Assembly: GCF_031501865.1 (NCBI RefSeq)
Contig: NZ_JARRCW010000001.1
Span: 1,819,001-1,883,000 of the forward strand
DNA length: 64,000 nt
Direction of reading: 5' to 3'
Origin: Pseudovibrio sp. M1P-2-3
GTDB lineage: Bacteria > Pseudomonadota > Alphaproteobacteria > Rhizobiales > Stappiaceae
Positions 8,642 to 18,498 of the stretch are shown piece after piece. Under the pieces are notes generated by a model that did not search any database, was not told the origin of the DNA, and was given only the letters and a program-made list of their open reading frames with translations. Positions within the stretch are counted from its first letter, which is position 1, and every line of letters starts with the position of its first letter. A program made the position numbers and the translations under genes.

Positions 8642-9631
8642 TTAGATGTTAAGTCCCGGGAGGAGATGGTGTGGTTGTTTTATAAATCTGTCCGGCTCTT
8701 GTGTCCATTGTCTGGTAATATAGTCGAAGGGTGTTAGGCCCCGAAGAGCCTTGAGGCGCTTGGCGAAGTTATAGGCCTGAATAAATGTGTCCAGATGGGC
8801 TCTTAGTTCGTTGTGTGTGCGGTAATAGTAGCGCCGAACGGTTGCTTCTTTAAGGGTTCTGTTCATGCGCTCGACCTGGCCATTTGTCCACGGATGGGCT
8901 GGTTTGGTAAGCCGGTGGTCAATGTCATTTTGGGCACAAGCCAGAACAAATGCATGAGCACGAAACAACTGGCCTGTTGTGAGCAAATGTTGAACCTCAC
9001 TGGCGTTCCAGCTGTACCCTTTGGGGTCAGTGAACTGGGTGCCGTTATCGGTCAGCACGGTATGGATCTTGTAGGGAACCGCTTCAATAAGGGCCCGCAG
9101 AAAGGTACTGGCAATCCTTCTGGTGGCTTTTTCAAAGAGTTTGACAAAGGCGAACTTTGAGGTTCGGTCAATGGCAACGAACAAATAGAGCTTGCCTTCT
9201 TGCGTACGAACCTCAGCAATATCAAGATGAAAGTAACCAATTGGATAGGCTTTGAAGCGTTTCTTGTTCGCTTTCATATCCGGTGGTGGCAGGCGCGAAA
9301 TCCCATGGCGCTGGAATAAGCGATGCAGGGACGAGCGGGTCAGACGCGGGATCGTTTCCTGCAGGGCGTAAAGGCAGTCATCGAGTGGCAATAAAGAGTG
9401 CTTGCGAAAAGCGACACACGCCGCTTCTTCCGCCACGCTCAGGACTGTGGAGCGGGGATTCTTCCGCCCCATAGGTTGATCTTCCACGCTATTGCGATGT
9501 TTCCACTTCATCACCGTTTTGGGATTGATGTTATAACGCCGGCTCAACTCTTTGATGGTTGCATCCGATTTTTGTATGGCTGATCGAACCGCGTGAGTAG
9601 TCGTGGCGCTGCCGTGTAATACCTGTCCCAT
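8642..9631 (-). CDS. IS481-family transposase, copy 1
   Basis: A 329-residue transposase from the ATG at 9631 (MGQVLHGSATTTHAV; the 21 residues upstream are not conserved in copy 2). An N-terminal helix-turn-helix (IKELSRRYNINPKTVMKWK) is followed by an rve integrase core with DDE residues in FHLDIAEV, VLTDNGTQF and WTNGQVERMNRT. The reading frame crosses the element boundary: the last codons are AAC-ATC-TAA, with the stop in flanking DNA at 8642-8644. Very close relatives in the window suggest this family has been active in this genome. Confidence 0.92.
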   Translation of the reverse strand: MGQVLHGSATTTHAVRSAIQKSDATIKELSRRYNINPKTVMKWKHRNSVEDQPMGRKNPRSTVLSVAEEAACVAFRKHSLLPLDDCLYALQETIPRLTRSSLHRLFQRHGISRLPPPDMKANKKRFKAYPIGYFHLDIAEVRTQEGKLYLFVAIDRTSKFAFVKLFEKATRRIASTFLRALIEAVPYKIHTVLTDNGTQFTDPKGYSWNASEVQHLLTTGQLFRAHAFVLACAQNDIDHRLTKPAHPWTNGQVERMNRTLKEATVRRYYYRTHNELRAHLDTFIQAYNFAKRLKALRGLTPFDYITRQWTQEPDRFIKQPHHLLPGLNI

Positions 9632-9693
9632 AAGTCCTCCCGAAATGATGAAGTCAATGTTAAACCGATTCCATCTGCTCGCGGGACTAAACA
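8647..9693. mobile_element. IS481-family insertion sequence, copy 1
   Basis: A 1047-bp element with ends tgttaagtcccg (left) and cgggactaaaca (right), forming an imperfect inverted repeat that continues into an aggagatgg/ccatctgct segment. It has the same length and ends as the copy at 22687-23733, but the encoded transposases differ at many positions. The flanking hexamers (cttaga left, tctaat right) do not match, so no target duplication remains. It is inserted between the convergent comEC and lexA genes, one base after the lexA stop codon. Confidence 0.88.
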
Positions 9694-9694
9694 T

Positions 9695-10414
9695 CTAATA
9701 ACGTCGAAATAAGGCCACCAGCTTTCCTTGGATATGAACCCGGTCAGGTCCAAAAATACGGGTCTCATAAGCAGGGTTGGCAGCTTCAAGGGCAATGGAA
9801 GCCCCTTTTTTTCGAAGTTTTTTAAGAGTAGCCTCTTCATTGTCGACCAGTGCAACAATAATATCGCCAGTATCGGCACTATCGCCCTGCTGTATTAAAA
9901 CTGTATCGCCATCCAAAATTCCAGCATCGATCATGGAATCACCACGCACTTCCAAAGCATAGTGCTCTCCGAGGCCAAGCATGTCCGCAGGCATCGCGAT
10001 AGCGTGGCTTTGGTGTTGAATAGCCTCAATGGGGACGCCCGCAGCAATGCGGCCCATGACCGGAACTTCTATGGTCGGAACCCTATCCTCACTTACATTG
10101 TAACTTGAGGTGTGAGGATTTGGCTTGGTGCGGGTCCCTTCGATAACGTCCGGAGAAAAGCCGCTGTGATTTGCTTTCGTGTTTCGGGGTGCCTCTGCAT
10201 TGTCAGGTAGCTTTAAGACCTCCAATGCACGGGCCCTGTTTGGGAGACGTCGTATGAAGCCTCTCTCCTCCAGTGCTGTTATAAGTCGATGAATGCCCGA
10301 CTTACTGCGCAGGTTTAAAGCAACCTTCATTTCATCAAAGGAAGGAGGAATTCCGGTGCTGGTAAGGCGCTCGTTGATAAATAACAACAGCTCACGTTGT
10401 TTTTGCGTTAGCAT
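9695..10414 (-). CDS. lexA: LexA SOS repressor
   Basis: A 239-residue LexA from the ATG at 10414 ([10 protein letters not shown]). The winged helix-turn-helix covers residues 1-65 ([22 protein letters not shown]), and the S24 autoprotease domain the C-terminal half. The cleavage site is IAAG (Ala125-Gly126), the nucleophile Ser160 in RGDSMIDAG, and the catalytic Lys198 in ATLKKL. The linker is long, as is usual in alphaproteobacteria. A longer start at 10489 would add 25 unconserved residues. A perfect GTTC-N7-GTTC box lies about 85 bp upstream, consistent with autoregulation. The 3' end abuts the IS481 element, which separates the gene from its likely terminator. Confidence 0.96.
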   Translation of the reverse strand: MLTQKQRELLLFINERLTSTGIPPSFDEMKVALNLRSKSGIHRLITALEERGFIRRLPNRARALEVLKLPDNAEAPRNTKANHSGFSPDVIEGTRTKPNPHTSSYNVSEDRVPTIEVPVMGRIAAGVPIEAIQHQSHAIAMPADMLGLGEHYALEVRGDSMIDAGILDGDTVLIQQGDSADTGDIIVALVDNEEATLKKLRKKGASIALEAANPAYETRIFGPDRVHIQGKLVALFRRY

Positions 10415-10498
10415 ATCAGGAGCTCCCCACTCACTTAGGTTATGTTCATGTTTGTTTCCCCAATTGGGGAAAGTACAAAAGGCGAACATAGATTACCT

Positions 10499-10513
10499 GT
10501 TCCTATTGTGTTC
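10499..10513 (-). promoter_or_regulatory. SOS box (LexA operator) upstream of lexA
   Basis: GTTCCTATTGTGTTC matches the alphaproteobacterial LexA consensus GTTC-N7-GTTC exactly. It lies about 85 bp upstream of the lexA start. A second, degenerate box (GTTCATGTTTGTTTC, one mismatch) occurs at 10444-10458, closer to the start, so binding may be cooperative. Confidence 0.85.
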
Positions 10514-10642
10514 TGCAACCTAAAACTACGCAAACACGAGGCTACAAGAGTGGTAGCTATGAAATTTTGTGAATTGTGCGGGGTTCCTGTTAGGAAGCGC
10601 CCCTTGCGCCTCTCAGTGGAATTATTAAATCCGGTTGATGAT

Positions 10643-10745
10643 TAGAGTACATCGTGTTCATTCGCATTCACGCTGTGCACTCTAACTTATTTATTTTGAT
10701 TGAATTCTTGTCGTTTGACTGAACCCAATCAAACGGAACGCGCTT
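10643..10745. repeat. dispersed intergenic repeat family A, copy 1
   Basis: Begins tagagtacatcgtgttcatt, passes through gattgaattcttgtcgtttg and ends caatcaaacggaacgcgctt. Its reverse complement aligns over about 100 bp with 18161-18261, and more weakly with 18951-19044 and 37827-37935. The ends are partly self-complementary (tcgtttga...caatcaaacg). Confidence 0.8.
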
Positions 10746-10782
10746 GTCTTATGCTTTTTTAGTGCCTTCAGTAATTATGGAG

Positions 10783-10815
10783 CACGGCCCACCCTACTGA
10801 GTCGGGTGGGCCGTG
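10783..10815. terminator. strong hairpin, possible galU terminator
   Basis: Perfect 12-bp stem CACGGCCCACCC / GGGTGGGCCGTG with a 9-nt loop. No adjacent U-run on either strand, so intrinsic termination is uncertain. It lies 147 bp downstream of the galU stop (minus strand). Confidence 0.45.
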
Positions 10816-10961
10816 GCGGTGGTCGGATCGGGGGGAAGGCGAATGGCTTGTTTATCTGAGGAGACTACGAAGAAAGAAAAATGTAGTGTTCTGCCCGCCA
10901 GTCTTACCCGGTTCAATGTGAGTAGGTTTGTCTGGCAGGCGGTGATATTGATGACGTTCTC

Positions 10962-11843
10962 TTATTTATTGAGAAGGTCTTGAAGGAACGGCTTTAACAC
11001 CGGTGCTATTTCGTCTCTTTCTAGCCCAAATGCGATATTTGCAGAAAGAAAGCCGGTTTTTGAGCCACAATCATATGTAGTGCCTTTAAACTCGATACCA
11101 TGAAAAGCTTGCTGTCCCATTAAAGTCAACATGGCATCTGTGAGCTGAATTTCGCCTCCAGCGCCTGTTGCCTGTGTTTCCAGCAAATCAAAAATTTCCG
11201 GCTGCAAAATGTAGCGGCCGTTGATATATAAATTGGAAGGGGCCGTTCCAGGTGCTGGTTTTTCTACCATGCCGGTGATGGGGAAACTTGTCTCACTCTC
11301 AGGTGAGCCGCGCTCGACAACGCCATATTGGTGGGTCTGCTCCCACGGAACTTCTTCAACCGAAATTACATTACCACCATGAGAATTGTAGGCGTTTACC
11401 ATTTGGGTAAGGCAGCCTACCTCACTTTTCATAATCATGTCTGGGAGGAGAACCGCAAAGGGCTCATTTCCAATAAGTTCGCGCGCGCACCACACCGCAT
11501 GCCCCAAACCTAAAGGCTCCTGCTGGCGGGTAAAGCTGGTGGATCCTGCAATCGGTCGCTGCTCTTCCAGTAACTTTAGAGCTTTTAGCTTCTCACGGTT
11601 TTGCAGCGTCTCTTCAAGCTCGTAGGCCATATCAAAGTGATCTTCGATGACATGTTTGTTACGGCCAGTTACAAATACAATATGCTCAATACCAGCAGCG
11701 CGGGCTTCATCTACAACATATTGAATGACTGGCTTGTCCACTACTGTGAGCATTTCTTTGGGTACGGCTTTTGTCGCAGGTAAAAATCTGGTTCCCAATC
11801 CAGCTACAGGCAAAACGGCCTTTCGTATGGGTTTGTGTGCCAT
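10962..11843 (-). CDS. galU: UTP--glucose-1-phosphate uridylyltransferase
   Basis: A 293-residue GalU that makes UDP-glucose from UTP and glucose-1-phosphate, for exopolysaccharide, lipopolysaccharide and osmolyte synthesis. The nucleotide-binding signature GLGTRFLPATKAVPKEML spans residues 15-32, followed by VTGRNKHVIEDHFD and, near the C-terminus, GGEIQLTDAM and YDCGSKTGFL. Length matches the GalU family. The gene is divergent from cysQ, with about 200 bp of AT-rich DNA between the two starts, which probably carries both promoters. No partner sugar genes are adjacent. Confidence 0.96.
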   Translation of the reverse strand: MAHKPIRKAVLPVAGLGTRFLPATKAVPKEMLTVVDKPVIQYVVDEARAAGIEHIVFVTGRNKHVIEDHFDMAYELEETLQNREKLKALKLLEEQRPIAGSTSFTRQQEPLGLGHAVWCARELIGNEPFAVLLPDMIMKSEVGCLTQMVNAYNSHGGNVISVEEVPWEQTHQYGVVERGSPESETSFPITGMVEKPAPGTAPSNLYINGRYILQPEIFDLLETQATGAGGEIQLTDAMLTLMGQQAFHGIEFKGTTYDCGSKTGFLSANIAFGLERDEIAPVLKPFLQDLLNK

Positions 11844-12047
11844 GGTTCCTCGTTTATACTTACATAGATCAGAGTGGACTAAATTGTGTTAACTGTCTGA
11901 GTAATGCATTGTTAATATTGGAAGAAAATTATTTTTCAATTCAATTTGACTATTAATCCCAAGATCCACTTTTTTTCAAGTTTTGTAATGCACTTCCGAT
12001 CTCATTAAGGTACTACATTGAACGAGTATTGAACACCAAGGCAAATA

Positions 12048-12857
12048 ATGATTGAAATCTTTAAGAGTGCCTCCCTTAAGGCTGGCGAAGTTATCATGAA
12101 ATTCTATCAGGATAATGTGGAGTTTTCTGAAAAAACTGATGGCTCTCCTGTGACAAAAGCAGATCAAGCGGCTGAGGATGTGATTTTGTCGATTTTGGCA
12201 AGTCAGCTGCCCCAAACTCCTGTCGTAGCTGAAGAGGCCGTCGCGTCTGGCTCTATTCCCGACTATGCCGATGAATTCATTTTAGTTGACCCCCTCGATG
12301 GAACTAAGGAATTCATTAACCGCAACGGGGAGTTTACCGTCAATATAGCACTCATTCAAAATGGCAGGCCTGTAGCTGGTGTAATTTTTGCGCCAGCCTT
12401 GAGCGAGCTTTATTGGGGGAGTGAAGAACACGGTGCCTTCTTTGCTAGGGTTGAGGCAGGAAATATTGTTGATCCACTTCCAATGAAGTCTCGCCGCGGC
12501 GTTGATGCGATTATTGGTTTAGGCAGCAGGTCCCATATGACCAAAGAAACTCAGGCTCTTGTTGAACGGTGCGGTGTGGATGAAATGATTGCCGCCGGCT
12601 CTTCCCTTAAGTTTTGTCGGGTAGCTAAAGGTGATGCCGACCTTTATCCTCGGTTGGGACGAACCATGGAATGGGATACAGCAGCAGGGCATGCGATTTT
12701 GCTTGCCGCGGGCGGTAAAGTAATTGATCAGGGCGGAGAGGAGCTTGCTTATGGCAAGCGTGAACAAGCCCATGATAGCGATTTTGCAAACCCCTTCTTT
12801 ATTGCTGTGGGTGATGAGAAAATTATTTCCAAATATGACCTGAGTTCAGGCTGGTAA
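12048..12857 (+). CDS. cysQ: 3'(2'),5'-bisphosphate nucleotidase
   Basis: A 269-residue member of the inositol-monophosphatase superfamily that hydrolyses PAP (3'-phosphoadenosine 5'-phosphate) to AMP, removing the inhibitory by-product of PAPS use. The metal-binding motifs are present: VVAEEAVAS, DPLDGTKEFI (about residues 82-91) and the C-terminal WDTAAGHAIL. It is the first gene of the cysQ-cysD-cysNC block, so the enzyme that clears PAP is next to the enzymes that make APS/PAPS; the gap to cysD is 79 bp. Start ATG 12048 follows an AAGGCAA ribosome site. Confidence 0.94.
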   Translation: MIEIFKSASLKAGEVIMKFYQDNVEFSEKTDGSPVTKADQAAEDVILSILASQLPQTPVVAEEAVASGSIPDYADEFILVDPLDGTKEFINRNGEFTVNIALIQNGRPVAGVIFAPALSELYWGSEEHGAFFARVEAGNIVDPLPMKSRRGVDAIIGLGSRSHMTKETQALVERCGVDEMIAAGSSLKFCRVAKGDADLYPRLGRTMEWDTAAGHAILLAAGGKVIDQGGEELAYGKREQAHDSDFANPFFIAVGDEKIISKYDLSSGW

Positions 12858-12936
12858 TCGTCGGCATAAGACCTTGAACCGACTATACCGTTCATAAAGT
12901 ATATATTATTCAATCTGATGCTATTGGGAGACCTGT

Positions 12937-13845
12937 ATGGGGACCGATCAGATGTCGCATTTGAAGCGGCTGGAAAACGAGAGTATTCATATAATTCGGG
13001 AAGTTGCTGCAGAATTTAAAAATCCTGTAATGCTATACTCGATCGGCAAGGACTCCGCAGTTATGCTGCATCTTGCTTTGAAGGCCTTCTATCCTTCCAA
13101 GTTGCCGTTTCCTCTTTTGCATGTGGATACCACATGGAAATTCAAGGAAATGATCACTTTTAGGGACATGACCGCTAAAAAGTATGGTTTGGAGTTGCTG
13201 ATTCACACCAATCAAGAAGGTGTGGAGCAAAACATCAACCCGTTTGATCATGGCTCTTCCAACTATACACACATCATGAAAACTGAGGCCCTGAAGCAGG
13301 CGCTGACCAAGTATGGTTTTGACGCAGCTTTTGGTGGGGCGCGCCGAGATGAGGAAAAATCCCGGGCCAAGGAACGGGTGTTCTCTTTCAGGAGTGCCGC
13401 ACATAGCTGGGACCCGAAGAAGCAACGTCCGGAGCTTTGGAATCTTTATAACGCACGGGTTGCCCCGGGTGAATCTATTCGGGCGTTCCCGCTGTCAAAC
13501 TGGACGGAACTTGATATTTGGCAATATATTCTTGCCGAGAACATTGATATCGTTCCCCTTTACCTTGCTGCTAAGCGCCCGGTCGTGGAACGCGACGGCA
13601 CGTTGATTATGGTGGATGATGAACGTCTGCCACTTCGTGATGGTGAGGTGATTGAAGAAAAATTGGTTCGTTTCCGTACACTGGGTTGCTACCCACTGAC
13701 AGGTGCAATTGAATCTGATGCGGATACGCTCCCTGATGTGGTGAGGGAGATGTTGATTGCTCGAACCTCAGAGCGGCAGGGCCGCCTTATCGATCATGAC
13801 GATTCGGCGAGTATGGAGAAGAAGAAACGAGAGGGGTATTTCTAA
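12937..13845 (+). CDS. cysD: sulfate adenylyltransferase small subunit
   Basis: A 302-residue CysD, the ATP-sulfurylase catalytic subunit, which with CysN adenylates sulfate to APS. The N-type ATP-pyrophosphatase loop is [15 protein letters not shown] at about residues 34-48, followed by [11 protein letters not shown] and [16 protein letters not shown]; the C-terminal [11 protein letters not shown] is also typical. The ATG at 12937 has GGGAGA seven bases upstream; an ATG at 12952 is a less likely alternative. Its stop overlaps the cysNC start by one base (TAATG), indicating translational coupling. Confidence 0.97.
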   Translation: MGTDQMSHLKRLENESIHIIREVAAEFKNPVMLYSIGKDSAVMLHLALKAFYPSKLPFPLLHVDTTWKFKEMITFRDMTAKKYGLELLIHTNQEGVEQNINPFDHGSSNYTHIMKTEALKQALTKYGFDAAFGGARRDEEKSRAKERVFSFRSAAHSWDPKKQRPELWNLYNARVAPGESIRAFPLSNWTELDIWQYILAENIDIVPLYLAAKRPVVERDGTLIMVDDERLPLRDGEVIEEKLVRFRTLGCYPLTGAIESDADTLPDVVREMLIARTSERQGRLIDHDDSASMEKKKREGYF

Positions 13846-15746
13846 TGAACAAGCATGAAGAATTTATCTCCTCCGAAGCGTTTACTGACTATATCAGTGG
13901 TCAGGAAAACAAAAGCCTTCTCAGGTTTTTGACTTGCGGCAGTGTTGATGATGGTAAGTCGACGCTTATCGGTCGTTTACTTTATGATACAAAGCTGATT
14001 TTTGAGGATCAGCTGTCCGCGCTGGAAAAGGACAGTAAAAAGCACGGCACTGTTGGTGAAGATATTGACCTTGCTTTGCTCGTCGATGGGCTGGAAGCCG
14101 AACGCGAGCAGGGTATTACGATTGATGTTGCCTATCGTTTCTTTGCAACTGAGAAACGAAAATTCATTGTTGCAGATACTCCGGGCCACGAACAGTATAC
14201 CCGTAATATGGCAACCGGTGCTTCCACCGCCGATCTTGCTGTTCTTCTGGTTGATGCGCGCCAAGGTATATTGACCCAGACACGGCGACACGCCTTTATT
14301 GCCTCGCTGCTGGGTGTGCGCCATGTTGTCCTTGCTGTGAACAAGATTGACCTTGTGGATTATGATCAATCTCGTTTTGAGGAAATCAAGGCCGAGTTTG
14401 AAACCTTTGTGTCATCGTTCGAGTTTGAGACATCTGTTGCTATTCCCATATCCGCGCGTTTTGGAGACAATGTCTCTGGTGCCAGCGACAAATTGGGGTG
14501 GTACCAAGGGCCGACACTCTTAGAGCATCTGGAAACTGTTGAAACGGAAACCTCGTTTAGTGATGGACCGTTCCGTCTTCCTGTGCAGTGGGTAAACCGG
14601 CCGGATCATACATTCCGCGGATATTCGGGAACTGTAACCGGTGGCACTGTCCATGTTGGGGATGAGATTGTTGTCGCAGCATCCGGGAAAACCTCAAAGG
14701 TTGAACGGCTGGTGACCCATGATGGGGACATTCAGGAGGCCACGTCAGGACAGGCAGTCACGCTTACACTTGAAGATGAAATTGATATTTCTCGTGGTGA
14801 TGTGATTGCTGTTGCCAATCATCGGCCTGAGGTTTCTGATCAGTTTGCAAGCCATGTTATCTGGATGTCGGAGGCACCGCTCTATCCCGGTCGCCCTTAC
14901 CTTTTGAAGATTGGTGGGCAGACGGTCAGCGCAACTGTGACAGAAATCAAGCATAAGATTGATGTAAACACCTTTGAGCATCTTGCCGGAAAGCAGCTTG
15001 ATCTCAATGAAATCGCGTTTGTTAACATCTCCTTATCCAAGCCGGTTGCCTTTGACCCCTATGAGGTTAATAGGGACACTGGTAGCTTTATTCTCATTGA
15101 CCGGTTAACGAACGAGACGGCTGCAGCGGGACTTGTCTGGTTTGGGCTAAGACGCGCTACGAATGTTCACCGTCAAGCATTGAGTGTTGACAAACAGGCG
15201 CGTGCACAACTTATGCACCAGAAGCCGGCTGTTCTTTGGTTTACTGGGCTCTCTGGATCAGGCAAGTCCACTATTGCAAATGCACTTGAGCAGAAACTGT
15301 ATGATCTAGGTAAAAATACCTACGCTCTTGATGGTGACAATGTTCGTCACGGCTTGAACAGGGATCTTGGGTTTACAGAGGTTGACCGAGTTGAGAACAT
15401 TCGCCGCGTGGCCGAAACTGCCAAGCTGTTTGTGGATGCTGGGCTGATCACTTTGGTCTCGTTCATTTCTCCGTTCCGCTCCGAACGTAGAATGGCACGT
15501 GGACTTCTGGAAGAAGGTGAATTCTATGAGATCTACGTAGACACACCATTCGAAGATTGTGCTAATCGCGATCCTAAAGGTCTATATGCTCGGGCAAAGG
15601 CTGGTGAGATCAAGAACTTTACAGGGTGGGATAGTCCCTATGAAGCTCCTGAGCTCCCTGAAATGAAGCTAAGTACTGCTGAGCGGACTCCCGAGCAGAT
15701 TGCCGATGAAGTTCTTGAACGGCTCCGTGCAGATGGAATCATTTAG
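13845..15746 (+). CDS. cysNC: bifunctional sulfate adenylyltransferase subunit 1 / adenylylsulfate kinase
   Basis: A 633-residue fusion. Residues 1-440 form the EF-Tu-like GTPase CysN: P-loop CGSVDDGKST at 31-40, ADTPGHEQYTRNMATGAS and NKIDLVDY, followed by two beta-barrel domains. Residues from about 455 onward form APS kinase (CysC): P-loop TGLSGSGKST at about 467, DGDNVRHGLN and FISPFRSERR. GTP hydrolysis drives APS synthesis and the kinase then makes PAPS. NodQ-type fusions of this kind are common in Rhizobiales. The gene is coupled to cysD by a one-base overlap and followed by a terminator-like hairpin, so cysQ-cysD-cysNC probably form one unit. Confidence 0.96.
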   Translation: MNKHEEFISSEAFTDYISGQENKSLLRFLTCGSVDDGKSTLIGRLLYDTKLIFEDQLSALEKDSKKHGTVGEDIDLALLVDGLEAEREQGITIDVAYRFFATEKRKFIVADTPGHEQYTRNMATGASTADLAVLLVDARQGILTQTRRHAFIASLLGVRHVVLAVNKIDLVDYDQSRFEEIKAEFETFVSSFEFETSVAIPISARFGDNVSGASDKLGWYQGPTLLEHLETVETETSFSDGPFRLPVQWVNRPDHTFRGYSGTVTGGTVHVGDEIVVAASGKTSKVERLVTHDGDIQEATSGQAVTLTLEDEIDISRGDVIAVANHRPEVSDQFASHVIWMSEAPLYPGRPYLLKIGGQTVSATVTEIKHKIDVNTFEHLAGKQLDLNEIAFVNISLSKPVAFDPYEVNRDTGSFILIDRLTNETAAAGLVWFGLRRATNVHRQALSVDKQARAQLMHQKPAVLWFTGLSGSGKSTIANALEQKLYDLGKNTYALDGDNVRHGLNRDLGFTEVDRVENIRRVAETAKLFVDAGLITLVSFISPFRSERRMARGLLEEGEFYEIYVDTPFEDCANRDPKGLYARAKAGEIKNFTGWDSPYEAPELPEMKLSTAERTPEQIADEVLERLRADGII

Positions 15747-15790
15747 GTGTTTCTGCTTTAGGCTTTGTGAACATTTCGAGTAAAAAGAGA

Positions 15791-15812
15791 AAGGGCGGCA
15801 TTTGCTGCCCTT
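15791..15812 (+). terminator. terminator-like hairpin after cysNC
   Basis: AAGGGC...GCCCTT stem extended by a G-U and G-C pairs, followed by GTCTTTT. Lies 45 bp after the cysNC stop. Confidence 0.6.
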
Positions 15813-15869
15813 GTCTTTTAAGAGGTATCGTCCTATTGCCTATTTGTGTTTTCAAATAAAGGGCAGGCC

Positions 15870-16718
15870 ATGTCTCATCCCAACGCAGAAGTCTCTGTTG
15901 GAAAAGCTCTATTTTCTAATAGTAAACCATTTTCACTTATCGCTGGCCCTTGTCAGATGGAATCTCGCGCCCATGCCTTGGAAATGGCTCAGGCAGTGAA
16001 AGAAATCACTGACGAGCTTGGTATAGGTTACGTTTTTAAAGCTTCCTATGATAAAGCCAACCGGACAAGTTTGAGTGGTAGCCGGGGTATTGGCTTTAGC
16101 GAAGCAATGCCAATTTTTTCCGAAATCAAGGAAACACTTGGCCTACCTGTAATCACTGACGTCCATGAACCCGGGCACTGTGCGCCAGTTGCTGAGACCT
16201 GTGACGTGTTGCAAATCCCTGCGTACTTATGTCGCCAGACAGACCTGTTGGTTGCCGCAGCAAAAACCGGGCGTGTGATTAATGTTAAAAAAGGGCAATT
16301 CCTTGCGCCTTGGGACATGAAAAACGTAATGAACAAAATTGTTCAAAGTGGTAACCCCAACGTGCTCCTGTGTGAAAGAGGAACAACTTTTGGTTACAAC
16401 ACGTTGATCACTGATATGCGCGGCTTACCAACAATGGCTGCTATGGGTGCGCCTGTTGTCTTTGATGCGACGCATTCGGTTCAGCAGCCAGGGGGGCAGG
16501 GCGGCTCATCTGGAGGTCAGAGGGAGTTTGTTGCAACGTTGGCGCGCGCTGCCGTGTCTGTCGGTATTGCTGGTTTGTTTATCGAAACTCACGATGATCC
16601 AGACAATACAGCCTCCTCTGATGGTCCCAACATGATCCCGCTGGACCGCCTGAAGGAGCTTCTTGCATGGCTCAAGGAATTTGATGCCGTTGCTAAGTCT
16701 AAAACATTCGAGATTTGA
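15870..16718 (+). CDS. kdsA: 3-deoxy-8-phosphooctulonate synthase (KDO-8-P synthase)
   Basis: A 282-residue KdsA that condenses phosphoenolpyruvate with arabinose-5-phosphate to KDO-8-phosphate, for lipopolysaccharide inner core. Family landmarks are LIAGPCQMES near the N-terminus, FKASYDKANRTS, VKKGQFLAPWDM and CERGTTFGYNTLI, then DATHSVQQPGGQGGSSGGQR and FIETHDDPDNTASSDGPNM. The ATG at 15870 is preferred because GGGCAGG precedes it; a GTG at 15846 would add eight residues. It is followed by eno, a pairing (kdsA-eno, near pyrG) common in proteobacteria. There is no pyrG within the window. Confidence 0.96.
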   Translation: MSHPNAEVSVGKALFSNSKPFSLIAGPCQMESRAHALEMAQAVKEITDELGIGYVFKASYDKANRTSLSGSRGIGFSEAMPIFSEIKETLGLPVITDVHEPGHCAPVAETCDVLQIPAYLCRQTDLLVAAAKTGRVINVKKGQFLAPWDMKNVMNKIVQSGNPNVLLCERGTTFGYNTLITDMRGLPTMAAMGAPVVFDATHSVQQPGGQGGSSGGQREFVATLARAAVSVGIAGLFIETHDDPDNTASSDGPNMIPLDRLKELLAWLKEFDAVAKSKTFEI

Positions 16719-16795
16719 TAGTTTTACGGAAATGCCTCTCTCACTTGCCAAGTGGGGGAGGTGAATAGGGACAGCTTAAAGAAACTTATCCCTAA

Positions 16796-18160
<1,365 letters not shown>

Positions 18161-18261
18161 AGCGTGTTCCGTTTGATTGAAAGCAATCAAACGACAAGAA
18201 TTCGCTCAATATAAATCAGTTGGAGCACGAGGCGTGAGTGAAATGAACGTAACGTGCTCTA
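18161..18261. repeat. dispersed intergenic repeat family A, copy 2
   Basis: Starts agcgtgttccgtttgattga at the eno stop and ends aacgtgctctaat. It is in reverse orientation to copy 1 (10643-10745) and aligns with its complement over its full length, including the central cgacaagaattc. Confidence 0.8.
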
Positions 18262-18290
18262 ATCTCTCCATATTTGGAGAGAGTTGGTAT

Positions 18291-18326
18291 AAGGGTTCTG
18301 CTGCTTGGGAGGACCCTTTTTCTTTT
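18291..18326 (+). terminator. rho-independent terminator downstream of eno
   Basis: AAGGGTtC...GgACCCTT stem followed by TTTTTCTTTT. A separate 8-bp hairpin (TCTCTCCA/TGGAGAGA) precedes it at 18263-18282. Probably ends the kdsA-eno transcript. Confidence 0.65.
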
Positions 18327-18498
18327 AGGTTAAAAAGTAAAGGCAGTGGTGACGATGGAAGTGTCCGTCTTGCCAAATTGAATCAATGAGGAGGCTCTAC
18401 GAGAAGTGATTTTTGGCGAAAGCAATCAAAAAAACGCCTGCAACCAGTTCTAAAGGTTACTTACGTAAAGAATATTAATTATAGATTGGGAAAGCTAT

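Larger units (their letters stand above)
10514..10961. other. non-coding region between lexA and galU
   Basis: About 450 bp without a convincing gene. It holds the lexA promoter side, a full copy of dispersed repeat family A (10643-10745) and a strong 12-bp hairpin (10783-10815). The short frames here have no ribosome site or family resemblance. Confidence 0.6.
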
